From assembly GCF_016907925.1 (NCBI RefSeq), contig NZ_JAFBCZ010000004.1, forward strand, positions 186,001-250,000: a stretch of DNA of 64,000 nucleotides, in the 5' to 3' direction. The DNA comes from Herpetosiphon giganteus. Its GTDB lineage: Bacteria; Chloroflexota; Chloroflexia; Chloroflexales; Herpetosiphonaceae. This document shows positions 44,406-53,202 of this stretch, one piece after another. Made by a program: the position numbers and the translations under genes. The notes beneath the pieces were generated by a model. The model did no database searches. It saw only the letters and a list, made by a program, of their open reading frames with translations, and was not told the origin of the DNA. Positions within the stretch are counted from its first letter, which is position 1. Each line of letters opens with the position of its first letter.

Positions 44406-45674
44406 ATGCCTAAGACAGAAATCAAAGAACATATTGTGATGCGCAATCGCGATATTGAAAATATTCGCGATCTCGATGTGTATCTGGCAAATGGTGGGTA
44501 TGCAATGGCCAAGCAAGCCTTGACCAGCATGACTCCCGCCGCAATTATCGACGAAGTTAAAAAATCGGGCTTGCGCGGTCGTGGCGGCGCTGGCTTCCCC
44601 ACCGGGGTTAAATGGAGCTTTGTTCCCAAGGAATTAAACCCCAAATATTTGGTGGTTAACGCCGATGAGAGCGAGCCAGGCACGTTCAACAACCACGAAA
44701 TTATCGACGAAAATCCGCATCAATTGCTCGAAGGGATTGTGATCAGTGCCTTTGCAATTGGCGCAAACGTCGCTTATATCTACATTCGCGGCGAGTTTGC
44801 CTATGGCGCACGCTTCCTTGAGCAAAAAATTGCTGAAGCTCGCGAACGTGGCTTAATTGGCAAGAATTTGTTTGGCTCAGGCTACGATGTGGAAATATAT
44901 GTCCATCGCGGCGCTGGAGCCTACATTTGTGGCGAAGAAACCGCCTTGCTCGAATCGCTCGAAGGCAAGATTGGCCAGCCACGTTTGAAGCCACCCTTCC
45001 CAGCAGTCGCAGGCTTGTATGCCAAGCCAACCGTGGTCAACAACGTCGAAACCTTGACCAACGTGCCACGAATTATCGAAAAAGGCGCTGATTGGTTCCG
45101 CTCGTTCGGTACCGAAAAATCGCCTGGCACCAAGGCAGTTTCAATTAGCGGCCACGTCAAAAACCCTGGCAACTATGAAATTCCCTTGGGCATCACGATT
45201 CGCGAGTTCATTTTCGATTGGGCTGGCGGCATGCGCGACCCAAATCTACCCTTGAAGTTCATCATTCCAGGCGGCGCTTCATCCAACTGGCTCACCGAGG
45301 AACACCTCGATTTGCCAATGACATGGGATGATATGGCCGCTGCTGGCACGATGCTTGGCTCAGGCGCGATGGTCGTGCTCGATACCTCGGTTCCGGTGGT
45401 GCGGGCGGCATTGAAGGTCGACGAATTCTTCAAACACGAATCGTGTGGCAAGTGTTCGCCCTGCCGCGAAGGCACGCACTTCTTGGTCAAGGTTTGGGAG
45501 CGGATCGACGAAGGCCACGGGCGAGTTGGCGATATTGAGTTGCTGGCTGATGTTGGCAAGCAGATGCTTGGCAAGTGTTTCTGCCCACTGGGCGATTCAT
45601 CAGTCTCAGCGGTCAATAGCGCAATCAAATTCTTCCGGCCTGAGCTTGATGCAGCGATCGATGCACAGCACTAA
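44406..45674 (+). CDS. nuoF: NADH-quinone oxidoreductase subunit F
   Basis: 51-kDa-type subunit binding NADH, FMN and cluster N3, 422 residues. Visible: GLRGRGGAGFPTGVKW (NADH/FMN loop, about residues 55-70), NADESEPGTFNN (FMN), GAGAYICGEETAL, and the [4Fe-4S] ligands ESCGKCSPCREG with the fourth Cys in GKCFCPLGD. ATG at 44406 has GAGGG upstream; the GTG four codons earlier is less likely. A GxxExxY gene interrupts the order before nuoG. Confidence 0.97.
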   Translation: MPKTEIKEHIVMRNRDIENIRDLDVYLANGGYAMAKQALTSMTPAAIIDEVKKSGLRGRGGAGFPTGVKWSFVPKELNPKYLVVNADESEPGTFNNHEIIDENPHQLLEGIVISAFAIGANVAYIYIRGEFAYGARFLEQKIAEARERGLIGKNLFGSGYDVEIYVHRGAGAYICGEETALLESLEGKIGQPRLKPPFPAVAGLYAKPTVVNNVETLTNVPRIIEKGADWFRSFGTEKSPGTKAVSISGHVKNPGNYEIPLGITIREFIFDWAGGMRDPNLPLKFIIPGGASSNWLTEEHLDLPMTWDDMAAAGTMLGSGAMVVLDTSVPVVRAALKVDEFFKHESCGKCSPCREGTHFLVKVWERIDEGHGRVGDIELLADVGKQMLGKCFCPLGDSSVSAVNSAIKFFRPELDAAIDAQH

Positions 45675-45700
45675 GATTTATTGATCGTTTCAATTGCTCT

Positions 45701-46261
45701 AGCCACGAATTGCACGAATTACACGAATAATTATTGCCACCATTGTAGTTTACGAATGTAGCCATGGCATCTGACCAGATACTGGAGTAAGCAATGGCCA
45801 ATATTGTTCACGGCGAATTATCATATCAAGTTATTGGTTCGGCAATGGAAGTTCACCGAACGCTAGGCCCAGGCTTTTTAGAGTCAGTCTATCAAAAAGC
45901 GCTCGCTCATGAGCTTTTGCTGCGCCAAGTAGCATTTGCAGAACAAGTTCCGCTGATAGTTCGCTATAAAGAAGCAGTTGTTAAAGAAGCAGTTGTTGGA
46001 GATTTCATTGCGGATTTTGTGATTGATACATGCATTATTATCGAAATAAAAGCAATATCAACCTTACATCCAAAACATGAAGCTCAAACGCTGAATTATA
46101 TAACCTTGACTGGTTTTCGCTTAGGTTTGTTGATAAATTTTGGTGCACATTCACTTCAATATAAACGAATTGTAAAATAGCGCTTATGTTGAATGATAAT
46201 GAACATCCAACACGCTGGCAAAGCAAGAACCTAATCTGTGAAATTCGTGTAATTCGTGGCT
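45701..46261. repeat. Inverted 9-base-unit repeats flanking the GxxExxY gene
   Basis: The left copy at 45701-45729 starts AGCCACGAATTGCACGAA and is built of CACGAATT-type 9-base units. The right copy at 46243-46261 (ATTCGTGTAATTCGTGGCT) is its inverse with one unit fewer. They bracket the small gene inside the nuo operon. The same AGCCACGAATT motif occurs elsewhere in the window (50893, and inverted near 1442 and 1568), so it is a dispersed family and not proven to be element ends. Confidence 0.7.
45794..46180 (+). CDS. GxxExxY protein
   Basis: Small protein of 128 residues of the GxxExxY family. The naming motif is seen in LGPGFLESVYQKAL (Gly-Phe-Leu-Glu-Ser-Val-Tyr). GDFIADFVIDTCIIIEIKAIS carries a D...E-x-K pattern that resembles a PD-(D/E)XK nuclease core. 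YKEAVVKEAVVGD contains a small internal duplication. Biological role is unknown. It is richer in A+T than the nuo genes around it, is bracketed by inverted repeats, and is not part of complex I, so it looks like an insertion into the operon. Confidence 0.85.
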   Translation: MANIVHGELSYQVIGSAMEVHRTLGPGFLESVYQKALAHELLLRQVAFAEQVPLIVRYKEAVVKEAVVGDFIADFVIDTCIIIEIKAISTLHPKHEAQTLNYITLTGFRLGLLINFGAHSLQYKRIVK

Positions 46262-46304
46262 AAAAAGTAATTGAAACGTACTTTATACAAGAAAGGGCAG
46301 CCTC

Positions 46305-49046
46305 ATGCCTGATATGGTTACGTTGACGATTGATGGGCAGACGGTCTCGGTGCCAAAAGGCACCTTGGTCGTCGAAGCTGCCCGTCAGGTCGAAAATCTG
46401 ATTCCGGTGTTCTGCTATCACCCCAAAATGGCTCCCGTCGGCATGTGCCGGATGTGTGTGGTCAAGGTGGGAACGCCCAAGATGGACCCAGCCACCCGCC
46501 AGCCCGTCGTTGATGCCGATGGCAAATCGGTAATTGCGATGATGCCGCGCTTGCAAACCGCCTGTACCACGCCGGTCAGCGAAGGTATGGTGGTAGTAAC
46601 CCAAGATTCCGAAGTTGAGCACGCTCAGCGCGGTGTGTTGGAAGCCTTGCTCACCAGCCACCCACTCGATTGCCCAGTTTGTGATAAGGGCGGCGAATGC
46701 CCATTGCAAAACTTGACCATGGGTTGGGGGCCGGGCAAAACTCGCTTCGACTACAACGATAAAGTGCACTTTGAAAAACCAGTGCCACTTGGCGATTTAA
46801 TTTATCTCGACCGCGAACGCTGTATCTTGTGCGCCCGCTGTGTGCGCTTCCAAGACGAAATTGCAGGCGATCCAGTGCTAGGTTTCTACAATCGTGGCCG
46901 CGCTTGGCACATCATCTCGCAATCCGACCCAGAATTTGATAGCAAGTTCTCGGGCAACACCACCGACATCTGTCCGGTGGGCGCGTTGACCTCAGCCGAC
47001 TTCCGCTTCAAAGCTCGGGTTTGGGAATTGCAGCCAATTCCAACGGTCTGTAATCACTGCTCAGTTGGCTGTAACATGACCTTCGATACCCGCTCGAACG
47101 ACATCAAACGGGTCATGCCACGCGAAAACGATGCAGTCAATGAAATTTGGCTGTGTGATCGTGGGCGCTTCGGCCATCACTTCAATACCAGCAAGCAACG
47201 CCTGACCACGCCATTGGTGCGCAAGGCTGGCAAACTGCAAGAAGCAACGTGGGAAGAAGCCTTGAGCATCGTTGCCCAACAACTTGATGGCATTCGCAGC
47301 ACCACGGGCGGCAAAGCCATCGGTGGTTTGGCAGGCACATCGTTGGCCAACGAAGATCTCTACGCCTTCCAACGCTTCTTCCGCGAAACGCTTGGCTCGG
47401 CCAATATCGATCATCGCTCAGGCTCGGCCTTGGACTTGCCGCTTGATGACGCTGGTGCGCAATATGGCATTCGCAGCGGCACCGATCTTTCGACCCTTGG
47501 CAAAGGCACGGTTGTGCTGGTGTTTGGCGCAGATCCCGAAGAAGAAGCGCCAGTGCACTTGCTACGGATTCGTGGCATCAACACCCGTGGCGGCAGTGTA
47601 ATTACGCTCAATGGCCGCCCAACCAAGCTCGATAGCATTGCCAAGCACGCCTTGCGCTACAAATATGGCAGCGAAAGCGCCATTTTGGCCGCCTTGCTCA
47701 AGCCATTGCTCGATAGCACGCCAGCCGATGGCAAACGCGCAACCTTGCGTGGTTTCAACGATTTGGTGGCCGCGCTCAAAGGCTTCAATCTCGATGAACA
47801 AGCAAGCGGCATTAGCGCCGATAAGCTCAATACAGTTGCAGAGCTGATCAACAGCGCCGAAAACTTGGTGATCTTCTATGGTCGCGATGCCTTGACCGCT
47901 GGCGCAAGCGTGCCTGCTGGCTTGGCCAACCTTTTGGTAATGACCCGCAAAGCTGGCGCTACCAATAGCGGCTTGATTAGCTTGCTCAAAGGCGCAAATG
48001 CTCGTGGCGCGCTTGATTTGGGCGTGCGGCCTGACCGTGGGCCAAATTATGCAGCGTTGAGCAATGCAGGCCTTGATGCCAAGCAAATGCTGAGCGCCGC
48101 CCGCGAAGGCAAACTCAAAGCCCTGTATGTCGCTGGGGTTGATCCCGTTGGCGATAATCCTGCTGCTGCCGAAAGCTTGAAGAAACTTGGTTTGTTGGTT
48201 GTGCAAGAGCTGTTCTTGACCGAAACCGCCAAATTGGCCGATGTGGTCTTACCAGTCTTGAGCGTTGCCGAGCGCGAAGGAACATACACCAACGCCGAAC
48301 GCCGCGTTCAGCGCTTCCGCCAAGCAATTCGCCCAACGATCAATGCTCGGCCCGACTGGCAAATTTTGCAAGCCTTGGCCAACCAATTGGTTTCCGAAGC
48401 CGTCTTGAGCGCTGCTGGTGGCGATAAGAGCCGCAAGCAAACCCGCCGCGAAGAAGATAAAGCCCGGGTACGCAGCGAATGGACGTATGCTTCGCCAGCA
48501 GAAATTCTGATGGATATTCAAGCCAATGTTGCTGGCTACAAAGGCGTGAGCTATGCCAGCTTGCAAGGCCCAACTGGCCAATGGGGCCGCCAAGCCAACG
48601 AAAACTACTACTTCGATGGCACTTCCTACCAAAATACTGGTGGCTTGGGTGTGCAATTGCCAGCAGCGGTCGAAACCAGCTCAATCCAAACCTTGCAGCC
48701 ATTCAGCGTTAGCACGCCAGCCAGCGTTGCCGACCGCCCATGGACTTTGGTTGGCGCAACCTTCTTGTATGATGATGGCGCGTTGCTGACCGACACCGAC
48801 TTGCTGAATAACCGCAAAGCCAAAGCTGTGGTCGCACTCAACCCAGTTGATGCCGATAAACTTGGGGTCAAAAATGGCGAGCGCGTGACCGTTAGCTCTG
48901 GTCGTGGCAGCCTTAGTTTGCCAGTTCACCGTACCAAACTTGCGCCCGAAGGCGTAGTCGTCGTACCTGTTGGGGTTAATAATGTGGGCTTGGTCAGCGT
49001 CGTCGAAGGTGGCGCAACGCCAGTAGCCATTCGTCGGGAGGCCTAG
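46305..49046 (+). CDS. nuoG: NADH-quinone oxidoreductase subunit G
   Basis: 75-kDa-type subunit of 913 residues carrying several clusters. N-terminal [2Fe-2S] ligands lie in FCYHPKMAPVGMCRMC. Further ligands are in CPVCDKGGECPLQN, RCILCARCVRF and TDICPVGAL, then CNHCSVGCNM for the N7-type [4Fe-4S] cluster at the start of the molybdopterin-type domain. The C-terminal half is a degenerate formate-dehydrogenase-like domain, with a final molybdopterin-dinucleotide-type beta barrel (VTVSSGRGSLSLPVHR). Length is normal for bacteria with the N7 cluster. Confidence 0.96.
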   Translation: MPDMVTLTIDGQTVSVPKGTLVVEAARQVENLIPVFCYHPKMAPVGMCRMCVVKVGTPKMDPATRQPVVDADGKSVIAMMPRLQTACTTPVSEGMVVVTQDSEVEHAQRGVLEALLTSHPLDCPVCDKGGECPLQNLTMGWGPGKTRFDYNDKVHFEKPVPLGDLIYLDRERCILCARCVRFQDEIAGDPVLGFYNRGRAWHIISQSDPEFDSKFSGNTTDICPVGALTSADFRFKARVWELQPIPTVCNHCSVGCNMTFDTRSNDIKRVMPRENDAVNEIWLCDRGRFGHHFNTSKQRLTTPLVRKAGKLQEATWEEALSIVAQQLDGIRSTTGGKAIGGLAGTSLANEDLYAFQRFFRETLGSANIDHRSGSALDLPLDDAGAQYGIRSGTDLSTLGKGTVVLVFGADPEEEAPVHLLRIRGINTRGGSVITLNGRPTKLDSIAKHALRYKYGSESAILAALLKPLLDSTPADGKRATLRGFNDLVAALKGFNLDEQASGISADKLNTVAELINSAENLVIFYGRDALTAGASVPAGLANLLVMTRKAGATNSGLISLLKGANARGALDLGVRPDRGPNYAALSNAGLDAKQMLSAAREGKLKALYVAGVDPVGDNPAAAESLKKLGLLVVQELFLTETAKLADVVLPVLSVAEREGTYTNAERRVQRFRQAIRPTINARPDWQILQALANQLVSEAVLSAAGGDKSRKQTRREEDKARVRSEWTYASPAEILMDIQANVAGYKGVSYASLQGPTGQWGRQANENYYFDGTSYQNTGGLGVQLPAAVETSSIQTLQPFSVSTPASVADRPWTLVGATFLYDDGALLTDTDLLNNRKAKAVVALNPVDADKLGVKNGERVTVSSGRGSLSLPVHRTKLAPEGVVVVPVGVNNVGLVSVVEGGATPVAIRREA

Positions 49047-49049
49047 GCC

Positions 49050-50123
49050 ATGCAAGATCGCTCACTATGGGTGATGATTATCCACGCTGTGGTATTGGCA
49101 TTTGCTGCATTGACCAGCTTTGCCTACCTCACGCTGATGGAACGCAAGGTATTGGCGCGCTTGCAACATCGGGTCGGCCCTAATCAGGCTGGCCCCAATG
49201 GCTATTTGCAACCGCTGGCCGATGCAGTCAAGTTGATGTTCAAAGAAGATATTATGCCATCGACCGCCGATAAATGGGTCTTTACGATTGCTCCCATTTT
49301 GGCGACGATTCCAGCAATTGTAATCTTTGCGGTCATTCCGCTCGGCCCCGATTTGGTCGTGTTCGGCGAGCGCATTCCCTTGGCATTCGCCAGTTTGAAC
49401 ATTGGCTTGCTCTATTTCTTGGCCGTAACCTCAATCGGCGTGTATGGGATTACGCTTGCTGGTTGGGCCTCGAATAACAAGTATTCAATGCTTGGCGGCG
49501 TGCGTTCGGCAGCGCAAATGATCAGCTATGAATTGGCCTTTGGGCTTTCGGTGCTGGTTCCAGTGATGCTAACGGCCTCGCGCTCAGCAGATGGCTTTGG
49601 CTCGCTTGATTTGGTGCAGATGGTCAACGCGCAGGCTGGCACATGGCTGGGCTTTATTCCCAAGTGGTTTGTCTTTACGCCAACTGGCTTTGTCGCCTTC
49701 TTCTTGTTCTTGATTGCGGCCACTGCTGAAGTGACCCGCGCACCCTTCGACTTGGTTGAAGCTGAACAAGAGTTGGTCGGTGGCTATGCTACCGAATATA
49801 GCTCGATGAAGTTTGCGCTGTTCTTCATGGCCGAATATATGAAACTGATCGCCATGAGTGGCTTTGCAGCAACCATGTTCCTTGGTGGCTGGCGCTTCCC
49901 ATACCTCGAAGACATTGCAGGCAACTGGGGCGCGTTGGTTGGCTTTGTCGTCATCGCCGCCAAAATCTTCTTCTTCTTGTTCTTGTCGATTTGGGTGCGC
50001 GCAAGCTTACCACGGATTCGCTACGACAAGCTGATGGACTTTGGTTGGAAACGCTTGTTACCCGTTTCTTTGGCAACCGTCGTGGCAACCGCTGTGATCG
50101 TCGTCTTGACCAACCCACTCTAA
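49050..50123 (+). CDS. nuoH: NADH-quinone oxidoreductase subunit H
   Basis: Membrane subunit at the junction with the peripheral arm, forming part of the quinone channel; 357 residues with about eight hydrophobic segments. Signatures: LMERKVLARLQHRVGPNQAGP (about residues 29-49) and TRAPFDLVEAEQELVGGYATEY (about 230-251). GTP-independent start ATG three bases after nuoG, preceded by GGGAGG. It is the last gene before a strong terminator; nuoI, J, K, L, M and N are not in this window. Confidence 0.97.
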   Translation: MQDRSLWVMIIHAVVLAFAALTSFAYLTLMERKVLARLQHRVGPNQAGPNGYLQPLADAVKLMFKEDIMPSTADKWVFTIAPILATIPAIVIFAVIPLGPDLVVFGERIPLAFASLNIGLLYFLAVTSIGVYGITLAGWASNNKYSMLGGVRSAAQMISYELAFGLSVLVPVMLTASRSADGFGSLDLVQMVNAQAGTWLGFIPKWFVFTPTGFVAFFLFLIAATAEVTRAPFDLVEAEQELVGGYATEYSSMKFALFFMAEYMKLIAMSGFAATMFLGGWRFPYLEDIAGNWGALVGFVVIAAKIFFFLFLSIWVRASLPRIRYDKLMDFGWKRLLPVSLATVVATAVIVVLTNPL

Positions 50124-50140
50124 ACCAAAGCTTTGGTTGC

Positions 50141-50175
50141 AAGCACTGGTGGAGTAATTCCACCAGTGCTTTTTT
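50141..50175 (+). terminator. Rho-independent terminator of the nuo operon
   Basis: AAGCACTGGTGGA at 50141-50153 pairs perfectly with TCCACCAGTGCTT at 50159-50171 (13 base pairs, 5-base loop), followed by a T-run. It lies 17 bases after nuoH and closes the operon at nuoH. Confidence 0.95.
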
Positions 50176-50242
50176 GTCCCTGCAAGATTTTAGCCTACTC
50201 AAGGCTCATTCTTGCTAGCATGTTCGATTTAGGAGAATGGCG

Positions 50243-50791
50243 ATGCTTTTACGTCAAACTGAGCGACTGCAACTGCATGTGCTCGAAGAATTTGATGCTC
50301 CGCGTGTACTTGAGTTTTATCAGGCCAATGCCGAATTTCGCCGTGATTGGTCGCCGACAATGGATGCCAGTTTTCTGACGCTTGAAGGCCAGCGCGAACG
50401 CTTGCGCAGCGATCGCATTGGGCGTGATCGCGAGCAGGGCTTAGCCCTTTGGATCACCGAAATCGATCAGCCAGCAATTATTGGCATGGTGGCCTTGCGC
50501 AACATTGTACGTGGTGCCTTTTGGTCGTGCCATCTGGGCTACGAAATTCATCAAGCCTACGCCAAGCGCGGCTATATTAGCGAAGCCTTGCAGGCAGTGA
50601 TTGAATATGCGTTTGTCGATTTGCGCCTACATCGGATCGAAGCCAACATTATGCCGCGCAATCAACGCTCGATTCGGGTGGTCGAAAAGCTAGGCTTTGA
50701 GCACGAAGGCCTGGCGCGTAAATATCTCAAAATCAATGGCATCTGGGAAGATCATATTCATTATGTGCGCTTGAATGCCGCCGTTGAATAA
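50243..50791 (+). CDS. GNAT acetyltransferase, RimJ/RimL-like
   Basis: Acetyl-CoA-dependent N-acetyltransferase of 182 residues. It shows the order of the RimJ type: LLRQTERLQLHVLEE at the start, LGYEIHQAYAKRGYISEALQAVIEYAF (motif A, acetyl-CoA loop) and LHRIEANIMPRNQRSIRVVEKLGFEHEGLARKYLKINGIWEDH at the end. Targets may be ribosomal protein N-termini or antibiotics. AGGAG spacing favours the second ATG at 50243 over 50237. The stop is followed at once by a heptad array. Confidence 0.9.
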   Translation: MLLRQTERLQLHVLEEFDAPRVLEFYQANAEFRRDWSPTMDASFLTLEGQRERLRSDRIGRDREQGLALWITEIDQPAIIGMVALRNIVRGAFWSCHLGYEIHQAYAKRGYISEALQAVIEYAFVDLRLHRIEANIMPRNQRSIRVVEKLGFEHEGLARKYLKINGIWEDHIHYVRLNAAVE

Positions 50792-51077
50792 AGGATGAAG
50801 GATGAGGGATGAATAAGGATGAAGGATGAGGGATGAATTATGAAGAAAAATTTTCATTCCTCATGACTCTTCCCTCAAACGTTACCTTATTTAGCCACGA
50901 ATTGTCCGAATTACACAAATCATATTCCGATAGACAATCGCCAAAAGACTTCAGCCATTTTCCTTCGTGCTCTTCGTGCTCTTCGTGGTTAAATTTCATC
51001 CCTCATCCCTCATAATTCATCCTTACCTCATGTTCTATATTCTCAACTTCATCCCTCATCCTTCATAGTTCATCCTT
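50791..51077. repeat. Heptad and 9-base arrays between GNAT and SDR genes
   Basis: AAGGATG/AGGGATG units occupy 50791-50842 as two near-identical blocks separated by three bases. An AGCCACGAATT copy lies at 50893. CTTCGTGCT-type 9-base units lie at about 50963-50990. CATCCCT/CATAATT/CATCCTT units lie at 50997-51024 and 51050-51077. The last unit overlaps the 3' end of the convergent SDR gene and provides its stop codon. No gene is present. Confidence 0.87.
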
Positions 51078-51960
51078 GGGCAGCTTGTTCTAGCACGTTG
51101 GCGTAATACGCACCCCAATGGGGCTGGCGGCCATCAACATCGAAGAAGCCATATTCTTCCATCAACGTCCACGAAGCCCACGTTTTGCCAGCTTTTTGCG
51201 CCACATTGGGGTCGCTGGCCAAGGCCACAATTCCCCGTCCAAGATAATAAGGTGTTTCGGATTCGCTATAATGTGGCTCTTTGGCAATCGCATCGCGCCA
51301 ATTTTCCTCAGCCACCCCAAAGTGATCAAGCATTTGCTCGGAGCGCAAAAAGCCAGGGGTTACAGTTAATGCAGTTACGCCATGGTCTTTCAAATCTTCG
51401 TGCATGCCAACAGCGATGCGCATCACGCTGGTTTTGATCAAATCGTAGATACTATGGCCACGATAGTTGAGCGTATCGCCATCGGTTACTTCAATAATCA
51501 AGCCTTGGCCACGAGCAACCAGCAATGGCGCTGCATAAAATGAGGTAATTAAGTGGGTATCAATAGAATTGTGCAAGAGGTTCAGATTTTTGTGAATATC
51601 ACCTTCCCAGAACTTTTGGCCCCAGACTACTGCCGTCTCGCCGCCCCAAATATCGTTGACCACAATATCAAGCTGGCCTGATTGTTCAGCGTCAATCCGT
51701 TGAATGAGTGCTTGCACTTGGGCCGAATCACTATGATCAACTTGGACTGCAATGCCCTGACCACCAGCCGCCGTCACCATTTCAGCAGTATCCTCGATCG
51801 TTTCAGCGCGATTGATTGGCGAACGTTGATTGCGCGTGGTGCGGCCTGTACAATAGACGGTTGCGCCAGCCTCGCCCAAGCTGACCGCAATTCCGCGCCC
51901 ACAGCCACGGGTTGCCCCAGCTACCAATGCTACTTTGCCTGCTAAAGCTTTAGTTGTCAT
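51070..51960 (-). CDS. Short-chain dehydrogenase/reductase
   Basis: NAD(P)-dependent oxidoreductase of 296 residues. The Rossmann motif is VAGATRGCGRGIAVSL (about residues 11-26), and CTGRTT suggests NADP binding. The catalytic pair is in SIYDLIKTS (Tyr-x3-Lys). The sequence VNDIWGGE replaces the more usual NNAG. The C-terminus is extended compared with a standard SDR of about 250 residues. AGGAGG is nine bases before ATG 51960 and only three before ATG 51966. The final glycine codon and TGA come from an AAGGATG heptad. Confidence 0.92.
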   Translation of the reverse strand: MTTKALAGKVALVAGATRGCGRGIAVSLGEAGATVYCTGRTTRNQRSPINRAETIEDTAEMVTAAGGQGIAVQVDHSDSAQVQALIQRIDAEQSGQLDIVVNDIWGGETAVVWGQKFWEGDIHKNLNLLHNSIDTHLITSFYAAPLLVARGQGLIIEVTDGDTLNYRGHSIYDLIKTSVMRIAVGMHEDLKDHGVTALTVTPGFLRSEQMLDHFGVAEENWRDAIAKEPHYSESETPYYLGRGIVALASDPNVAQKAGKTWASWTLMEEYGFFDVDGRQPHWGAYYANVLEQAAQG

Positions 51961-52056
51961 CCGCATGATCCTCCTAAAACAACAATCGCACGAACGCAGA
52001 GTGTAATGCACAAAGCACCTTCACTCAACGGTCATGCGACCGATGTTTGAGCCTGA

Positions 52057-53202
52057 TCAGATGAACAGGTGGCTAGTTTCACTAAAACGGCGAGCGCTAA
52101 ACAGCGTCGCTGGTGTGCCAGCCAATTCGGCCAGCAGCTCATCGGCGGCAACCAAGCCTAAACCAAGCCCATGGCCGCTAAAACCTACCGCGAAGCCAAT
52201 TCGCTCGTCGCGACACAAACGTCCCACCAAAGGCCGATGATCGGGCGCAAAGCCCATCGTGCCCGCCCAACGCCGTTCAATCGGCACATTCGCAGCCTCA
52301 GGAAAGTGGCGCTGCAAAAAGCCATCAAGCAATTCTTGAATTACGGGCGTGGTGCAATCAGCAAACGTTTGTTCTTCGGCAATGGCGCGATTGCGAAACC
52401 CGCCAATGACCAAGTTGCCAGCAGGCGTTTGCTGAAAATAGGTAAAGCCATAATCGCAGTAACAGGCTTGGGCTAAAATTGGCTCGATTGGGGCAGTTGC
52501 CAACAATTGGCCACGAGCTGGAATGACCAACGAGCTAAATTCTGGCAGCAGCAAGCCTGTCCAAGCGTTGGTTGCCACCAAAACCTGTTGGGCTAGCCAA
52601 TTGCCAGTTCGGGCGCGCACCAACACGCCATCGGCAGTTGATTCGAGCGCATAGACTTCGCTGGCTTCATACAATGCAGCGCCGCTTTCGCGTAGCAGCG
52701 CTTCGGTCAACAGCGCTGCCTGAATCGCACCATCGTCGGGATTGTGCAACGCGCCCCAAAAGCCGCGCTTGGTTGGGTCTTCGGCGTGCCACTCGGTGGC
52801 AAAGCCATCCTCGTGCATCATGCTTGCTGCCTGAGCTAGCTCGGCATGTTCTTGCTCGCTATAGGCAAAAATCAACGAGCCACAGCGGCGCACTGGTGAG
52901 CCAAGTCTGGTTGCCCATTCGATCATCAGTTCGCGATTGCGAATTGTGGTGCGCCACAAGGCCTGAGCCAAATCGCGACCATATTCAGCGCAGGCCGCCT
53001 GATATGAATTGGCAATCCCTGTCAGCAAAAGGCCGCCGTTGCGCCCTGAAGCGCCGCCAGCAACGTGACGCGCATCGAGCACAACCTCGGCCTTGCTTTG
53101 TAAGGCTAAGTACGAGCCAATTAAGCCCGCGCCAATCACCAAGGTCTTAACAAGCGTGGGCTGGGCTGTTGGCTCAGGAGTTTGCCACAGCCCAACACTC
53201 AT
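52057..53202 (-). CDS. FAD-dependent oxidoreductase of the D-amino-acid oxidase (DAO) family
   Basis: Flavoprotein of 381 residues. The dinucleotide-binding motif is VIGAGLIGSYLA (about residues 22-33), followed by GGASGRNGGLLLTG. The C-terminal GFAPDHRPLVGRL and GFSGHGLGLGLVAADELLAEL complete the FAD site. Family members oxidise amino acids or N-methyl amines such as sarcosine or gamma-glutamylputrescine; the substrate is open. Its ATG overlaps the stop of the upstream response regulator (ATGA), so the two are coupled. Confidence 0.9.
   Translation of the reverse strand: MSVGLWQTPEPTAQPTLVKTLVIGAGLIGSYLALQSKAEVVLDARHVAGGASGRNGGLLLTGIANSYQAACAEYGRDLAQALWRTTIRNRELMIEWATRLGSPVRRCGSLIFAYSEQEHAELAQAASMMHEDGFATEWHAEDPTKRGFWGALHNPDDGAIQAALLTEALLRESGAALYEASEVYALESTADGVLVRARTGNWLAQQVLVATNAWTGLLLPEFSSLVIPARGQLLATAPIEPILAQACYCDYGFTYFQQTPAGNLVIGGFRNRAIAEEQTFADCTTPVIQELLDGFLQRHFPEAANVPIERRWAGTMGFAPDHRPLVGRLCRDERIGFAVGFSGHGLGLGLVAADELLAELAGTPATLFSARRFSETSHLFI

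Noticed and set aside
45701-46261. Classical insertion sequence around the GxxExxY gene
   Set aside because: No transposase and no target duplication seen; flanks belong to a dispersed repeat family. Kept only as a hypothesis.
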